Source of the DNA: Hordeum vulgare subsp. vulgare
Lineage: Eukaryota; Streptophyta; Magnoliopsida; Poales; Poaceae
Assembly: GCF_904849725.1 (NCBI RefSeq)
Contig: NC_058522.1
Coordinates: 436,137,529-436,201,528, forward strand
DNA: 64,000 bases
Reading direction: 5' to 3'
Part shown: positions 58,240-64,000 of the stretch, one piece after another
Position numbering within the stretch: the stretch's first letter is position 1
How the letters are laid out: each line of letters starts with the position of its first letter
Notes under the pieces: model-generated
What the model was told of the DNA's origin: nothing
The model's database searches: none
The model's input: only the letters and a program-made list of their open reading frames with translations
Program-made: the position numbers and the translations under genes

Positions 58240-59575
58240 CGTCCTTCTTGCTCCAAGGATTGATTAGGTGGGTTGTCCCACTTGTACAACAGCCATACGT
58301 TTGGTCCAGGGAAGGACATTGGGTATTACAAAAGCCAAACACTTTGAGTGCGCAGATTTTAAAAGCAAGGTATTTCCATATTTCAGATTTCCCGTCAACC
58401 CAACTTGGTTCACAACCTTCACAAGTTTGGAGATCAATTCTAGAAGGACGTGAGGTGTGGAACAATTGCTGGCTCCCAAGGGAGTCGATGATGCGACCGA
58501 TTGGACCTTTGTTAGAAGCAAGGGCAGAGTTGGTTAATTAACTCATTGACGACACAACCCATTCATGGAATGACCAGGTGCTAACTAAGCACATGCTACC
58601 GATGGACGCGGACATAGTTTGTCGGATTGCGCTACCAACAATCAACTTAGAAGATGAAAGGGCATGGTTTTTGAGAAGAAGGGTTGCTTCACTGTTTGAT
58701 CAACCTACATGATGCTTGTGCATACCAAAACTTGTCGTGAGGCCTGGCTGGATGGGCGAGTATGTGGGTCTCAGTTGATTTTTTTAAAGATCATGGACAA
58801 GAATGTGTAAGCATACAATACCCACTAAATTAAAGGCTTTCCTTGGTGGCTTGCACGCCAAAGCTTACCCACTGCAGATGTTGCTCACCAGAGGAACATG
58901 GCACCGACTAGTGTTTGCAGCATTTGTGGTTGGAGCGAGTATTCGGTGGAGATGTTAATTACTAAAGTGCAGAATGGCTTGATGTGTTTGGGTACTAGTC
59001 GATGAAGAACTCTTATAAATTGAGGAGTTGTGGTGCCAGTGAGCCAAATGTTGGAACCTGGTTGTTCGAGAATGATGATTCCTATCCAGAATAGATTATG
59101 TGAAGATGATTACTACCGTGTGGGCGATTTGGAAGGCAAGGCGAGATATCATATAGGAAGACATTTATTAGAGACCTTTTCATACATGAAAGTTTATAAC
59201 ACATTTTCTGCATGTGTTCTGTTGGACCGATTCAGCAGAAGGCGCAGGGTGTTGGATCCCTCCTCCACAAGGTGTTGTGAAAGGTAATGTTGATGCTGCA
59301 TTGTCATATGAGAACAACATGTGCTCGGCTGGAACTATTTTTCGCGCTGGTGCTGGTACCTACCTCAGGGCTTCGGTCTTGGCTATGGAGAGTGCTTATG
59401 ATCCAGTTTGTGTTGAGGCAATGGCGTGCCCTGAAGGGTTGTGCTTGATGCAGGACCTAAATCTGTACAAAGTTGTTATATCCTCTGATTCTATGGGGGT
59501 TATCAGAACTACTTCCTCTGTCCAGGTGTTTTGGGCACTAAGGAGGAGCACTGCAATCTAGGCACAAGGAGATTG
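58240..59575 (+). mobile_element. 3' end of a LINE, decayed
   Basis: Coding remnants are in order but in several frames. First is KARYFHISDFPSTQLGSQPS with VWRSILEGREVW and NNCWLPRESMMRP (58340-58500). Next comes a zinc-finger RT-associated stretch CSICGWSEYSVEM (about 58916-58960). The RNase-H-like domain is last (59214-59561) with D in KGNVDAALS, E in VCVEAMA and D in ISSDSMG, the D-E-D triad. This order is typical of the C-terminal part of plant LINE ORF2 and its RNase H. Upstream RT is absent, which fits 5' truncation during integration. No poly(A) tail is clear; the Copia LTR at 59605 follows about 30 bases on. Confidence 0.75.
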
Positions 59576-59604
59576 GGCTAGCAAAATAATTTGAATCATA
59601 AAGG

Positions 59605-61436
59605 TGTTGGGCAACGTTGCATGGGAAACAAAAAAATTCCTACGCACACACAATACCTATTCATGGTGATGATCATTTACGAGAGGGGAGAGTCAATCTA
59701 CATACCCTTGTAGATCGCTAAGCGGAAGCGTATATAACGCGGTTGATGTAGTGGAACATCTTCGTGATCCAAATGGAAGCCCGTCCCGTGATCTCATCAT
59801 GATCCGTCCCGCGATCCCATCACGATCCATCCTGATCTAGTGTCGAACGGACGACACCTCCGCGTTTAGCACACGTACAGCTCGATGATGATCCCCGCCT
59901 TATTGATTCAGCAAGAGGGGCAAAGAGGTAGATGAGTTCTCCAACATGGCGGCATGGTGGAGGTGGTTGTGAACTAATCCAATAGGGCTTCGCCTAAGCA
60001 CCGCCGAACTAGACTAGAGGAGAAACACATCTGGAGAGAAGTAGAGGGAGCACGTGGCAATTAGGGTTAGCCCTCACCTCTAAAACCTCTAGTATATATA
60101 GGAGGGAGGGAGGGGAGGAGGCAACCTCGAACCCTCAAGGTTTGGCCGAAATTGGAGTTGGAGGAGTCCTACTCCAATCCTACTAGGAGTAGGATTCCGC
60201 CTCTCCACTTGGAAACCCTTTCCACCTTTTCCACCTTTGGGTTTCTTTCCTTCCCACTTGCAATCCTCCTTGGGATTTAGTGGAGGCTTTGGCCAGCCCA
60301 CTAAGGGCTGGTCCACATCCTCCCACAGCCCATGAGACACTTTGGGGTGGGTGGGCCCACCTGGTGGACCCCTGGAACCCATTCCTCACTCCTCGTACAC
60401 TGCCGGAAATGCCCGAAACTTTTCCGGAGTTCAAAACCCACTTTCCTATATATCAATATTTACCTCCGGACCATTTCGGAGCTCCTCGTGATGTCTGGGA
60501 TCTCATACAGGGCTCCGAACAACTTTCAGTTACCTAACACACATAACTCAATAATACCAAAAAGTTACCGAACCTTAAGTGTCCAAACCCTGCGGGTTCG
60601 AGAACTATGCAGACATGACGTGAGACACTCCCTGATCAATAACCAATAGTGGGACCTGGATGTCCATATTGGCTACTACATATTCTACGAAGGTCTCTAT
60701 CGGTTGAACCTCTATGTCAAGGATTCATTTAATCCCGTATGTTGTTCCCTTTGTCCTTCGGTATGTTACTTGCCCGAGATTCGATCGTCGGTATCTCCAT
60801 ACCTAGTTCAATCTCGTTACTGGCAAGTCTCTTTAGTCGTTCCATAATACAAGATCCCATAACTAACTCCTTAGTCACATTGCTTGCAAGGCTTGTTGTG
60901 ATGTTATATTACCGAGTGGGCCCCAAGATACCTCTCTGTCACACGGAGTGACAAATCCTAGTCTTGATCCATGCCAACCCAACAGACGCCTTTGGAGATA
61001 CCTGTAGAGCACCTTTATAGTCACCCAGTAACGTTGCGACGGTTTATACACGCAAGGTATTCCTCCGGTATCCGAGAGTTGCATGATCTCATGGTCATAG
61101 GAACAGATACATTGACATGCAGAAAACAGTAGCAATAAACTGACACGATCATATGCTACGTTTATAGTTTTGGTCTTGTCCATCACATCATTCTCCTAAT
61201 GATGTGATTCCATTATCAAGTGACAACACTTGCCTATGGCCAGGAAACCTTGAACATCTTGGATCAACGAGCTAGTCAACTAGAGGCTCACTAGGGACAG
61301 TGTGTTGTCTATGTATCCACACATGTATTTGAGTTTACAATCAATACAATTCTAGCATGGATAATAAACGATTATCATGAACAAGGAAATATAATAATAA
61401 CTAATTTATTATTTCCTCTAGGGCATATTTCCAACA
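59605..61436 (-). repeat. 3' LTR of the older BARE-like Copia
   Basis: It is 1832 bases, TGTTGGGCAACG to TTTCCAACA on the plus strand. It is alignable throughout with 25256-27075 but with frequent differences, for instance the 60130-60300 section, which is largely different. Confidence 0.9.
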
Positions 61437-61451
61437 GTCTCCTACTTGCAC
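61437..61451 (-). other. Polypurine tract of the older Copia
   Basis: The minus strand reads GTGCAAGTAGGAGAC, one change from copies 1 and 2. Confidence 0.75.
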
Positions 61452-61499
61452 TAGAGTCAATAATCTAGTTCACATCACTGTGTGATTGTAATGAATCTA

Positions 61500-63054
61500 A
61501 CACCCATACAGTTCTGGGGTTCGATCATGTCTTGCTTGTGAGAGAGGATTTTAGTCAACGGATCTGAACCTTTCAGATCCGTCTGTGCTTTACAAATCTC
61601 TATGTCATCCTATAGATGCTGCTACTACCCGCCATTTGGAACTATTCCAAATAACTCCTCCACTATACGAATCCGGTTTACTACCCAGAGTCATCCGGAT
61701 TAGTGTCAAAGCTTGCATCAACGTAACCCTTTACGACGAACTCTTATATCACCTCCATAATCGAGAAAAATTCCTTAGTCCACTAGTTACTAGGGATAAC
61801 TTTTGGCTGTTATCCAGTAATCCATTCCTGGATCACTTTTCTACCCCTTGACAGATTCATGGCAAGGCACACATGAGGTGCGGTACACAACGTAGCATGC
61901 TATAGAGCCTATGGCTAAAGCATAGGGGATGACCTTCGTGCTTTCTCTTTCTTCTGTCGTGGTCGAGATTTTGAGTCTTACTCAAATTCACACCTTACAA
62001 CACAGCTAAGAACTCCTTTTTTTCTGATCTATTTTTAACTCCTTCAAAAACTTGTCAAGGCATGCTTTCCATTGAAAGTTCTATTAAGCGTTTTGATCTA
62101 TCTCTGTAGATCTTGATGCTCAATGTTCAAGTAGCTCTATCCACGTTTTCCTTTGGAAAACTCCTTTCAAACAACCCTTTATGCTTTACGGAAATTCTAC
62201 ATTATTTCCATCAACAATATGTCAATCACATATTCTAATCAGAAATTCTATAGTGCTCCCACTCACTTCTTTGGAAATACAAGTTTCTCATAAACTTTGT
62301 ATAAAACCAAAAACTTTGATCATCTCATCAAAGCATATATTCAAACTCCGAGTTTCTTGCTCCAGTCCATAGAAGGATCACTAGAACTTGCATACTTGTT
62401 AGCATCCTTAGGATCGACAAAACCTTTTGGTTGTATCACATACAACCTTTCCTCAAGGAAACCGTCGGGGAAACAATGTTTTGACATCCTATCTGCAAGA
62501 TTTCATAAATAATGCAACAACTGCTAACATAATTCCAACAGAACTTTAGCATCGCTACGAGTGAGGAAGTCTCACCATAGTCAACTCTTTGAACTCATCG
62601 GAAACATCTTTGCGACAAGTCGAGCTTTATTAATGGTGTTTTTTCACCATCATCGTTTGTCTTCCTTTTAAAGATCCATTTGTACTTAATAGTCTTACGA
62701 CCATCAAGTAGTTCTTCCGAAGTCTACACTTTGTTTTCATACATGGATCCTCTCTCGGATTTCATGGCCTCCATCCATTTGCCGAAATTCGGGCCCACCA
62801 TCGCTTCTCCATAGCTCGTAGGTTCATTATTGTCCAACAACATGACCTCCAAGACAGGGTTACCGTACCACTCTGTAGCAGTACGTGACCTTGTCGGCCT
62901 ATGAGGTTTGTAGTAACTTGTTCTGAAGTTTCATGATCACTATCATTAACTTCCACTTCAATTGGTGTAGGTACCACATGAACAACTTCCTGCGCCCTGC
63001 TACACACTGGTTGAAGTGACGGTTCAGTAACCTCATGAAGTTTCCACCATCCTC
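61500..63054 (-). pseudogene. Decayed pol of the older BARE-like Copia
   Basis: Nucleotide similarity to the RT-RNase H section of copies 1 and 2 runs throughout with many frameshifts. Recognisable pieces are the equivalents of the VNDDDHETP acidic linker (63154-62762 frame reads VNDSDHETSEQV), EWYGNPVL and the MLLDNNEP tract near 62830. About 1.5 kb stands for the roughly 2.1 kb present in an intact element, so internal deletions exist. It is certainly non-functional. Confidence 0.82.
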
Positions 63055-64000
63055 TGATGACCCACAAGTGTAGGGGCCTATTGTAGCCTTTTCGATAAGT
63101 AAGAGTGCCAAACCCAACGAGGAGCAGAAGGTATTGACAAGTGATCTTGAGCAAGGAATAACTGCAAGTACTGAAAGGTAACTTTTTATGGGTTTTCTAG
63201 TATAAGCAACAAGGGAATAAATGCAAGTAAAGTAAATGGTGCCGAGGTGCAGCAAGTGACCCAATCCTTTTAAACACAAAGGATAAGCCGAGGGACTAAA
63301 CTGATAAAGACTAAGGTGTTCCTGAGGACACACGGGAGAGATAGTCAAGTGCTTTCTCCATATTCCATGTAATACTATGTTTTGTATTGATAAGTGTTAT
63401 GTGGGTGGATCTTAACTAGTGCACCGTCTAGGCTAAGACAAGTACACTCTTATGATTAATCCCTCTTGCAAGCATATGCAATTACAAGAGAGAAATTAAG
63501 GCAAAGCCTAACCATAGCAATAAGCTTTAGGATCCAATACTCCCTCATGCAAAAGTATGCAAACTTGGGTTCAGGTTTCTGTCACTCCGGCAACCCACCA
63601 TAAGCAATCTTTACACACGATGCATTCCCCTAGGTCCTTAAAAAGGTGAAGTTTTATGTAGTCGATGTTCACATAACACCACTAGAAGAATAACACTATA
63701 ACTTAAATATCAATCAACACATATTACTTTAACATCATATGACTCCTAGCATCTAGACTTTTCCCATGTCCTCAAGAACTAACGGAATTACTGACAAGAC
63801 ATAAAAGAGATCATGATCATAGGTTATGAAAATATGATTAACAATCTGGTGATAACAATAATTCTCCAACAAAACTCAATAGCATTCACCACAAAAGAGT
63901 AATCAACACCGGTAGAGTAGATGGGGTGAATAGTGCAAGGTACAACTCCGATTGCAATGGTGAAGTAGATGGACGATGGTGGAGATGGTGCTGGTGTTGG
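63055..64000 (-). mobile_element. LTR of a Gypsy element running off the right edge
   Basis: It starts TGATGACCCACAAG, the same terminus as the Athila-like 5' LTR at 34833, then GTAGGGGCCTATTGTAGCC and CGATAAGTAAGAGTGCC, a sequence style common in Triticeae Gypsy LTRs. It interrupts the older Copia at 63054/63055. Since its LTR 3' end points left, the element lies on the minus strand; a solo LTR is equally possible. The five bases before it are TCCTC. No gene is supported in it. Confidence 0.75.

Larger units (their letters stand above)
59605..63054 (-). mobile_element. Older BARE-like Copia, 5' part missing
   Basis: A 3' LTR (59605-61436), the polypurine tract and a decayed pol lie on the minus strand. 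The rest is cut at 63054 by a Gypsy LTR. It is clearly related to copies 1 and 2 but has many substitutions and indels, so it is older. Bases 59600-59604 (AAAGG) would be the target duplication; its partner is beyond the break or the window. Confidence 0.88.

Overview
The window looks like intergenic chromatin from a large-genome Triticeae grass (wheat, Aegilops, barley or a close relative). I see no intact host gene. Nearly all of it is nested LTR retrotransposons, plus one LINE tail and one broken host-gene copy. The grass assignment rests on two nearly complete BARE-1/WIS/Angela-type Copia elements with 1.8 kb LTRs, Gypsy elements whose LTRs begin TGATACGTCTCC, and 4-5 kb LTRs of chromovirus type. 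Family names are from memory of sequence style, not from a search.

Layout. 1-1270: 3' end of an LTR carrying an array of 15-bp near-palindromes. 1271-10943: plus-strand Tekay-type chromovirus, cut at its 5' side, with an extra 5' ORF, a mutated gag-pol and a 4.2 kb 3' LTR. 10944-12486: 3' internal end, polypurine tract and LTR start of an older plus-strand Gypsy. 12487-44990: a minus-strand Athila-like Gypsy (gag-protease and an Athila-type ORF; no reverse transcriptase or integrase seen) that was hit three times. The hits are a 5.26 kb solo LTR (13736-18993, duplication ATATA), a Copia in its gag (25256-34178, duplication AGATG) and a second Copia in its 5' LTR (35788-44728, duplication GATAC). 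44991-45793: 3' half of a plus-strand LTR followed by a tRNA-Asp-type primer site. 45794-56431: minus-strand Gypsy with very long LTRs, a gag with two zinc knuckles and no visible pol. 56433-56849: Gypsy pol C-terminal scrap. 57367-57855: broken copy of a grass membrane-protein gene. 58240-59575: LINE 3' end. 59605-63054: older, 5'-truncated BARE-like Copia. 63055-64000: another Gypsy LTR running off the window.

Insertion order can be read from the nesting. The Athila-like element is older than the three insertions in it. By eye its LTRs differ by about 6 percent over 210 bases, nearly all transitions, against roughly 2 percent for the second Copia. The two Copia copies have different lesions: copy 1 has a frameshift in the gag zinc knuckle and a stop before reverse transcriptase; copy 2 has one frameshift in gag and an otherwise open 1174-codon frame. 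The fragments do not form a pathway. They are independent parasites, and I found no convincing undescribed system. The most unusual structures are primer-binding-site copies inside an LTR, two tRNA-like A-box/B-box modules inside the solo LTR, and the palindrome array at the left edge.
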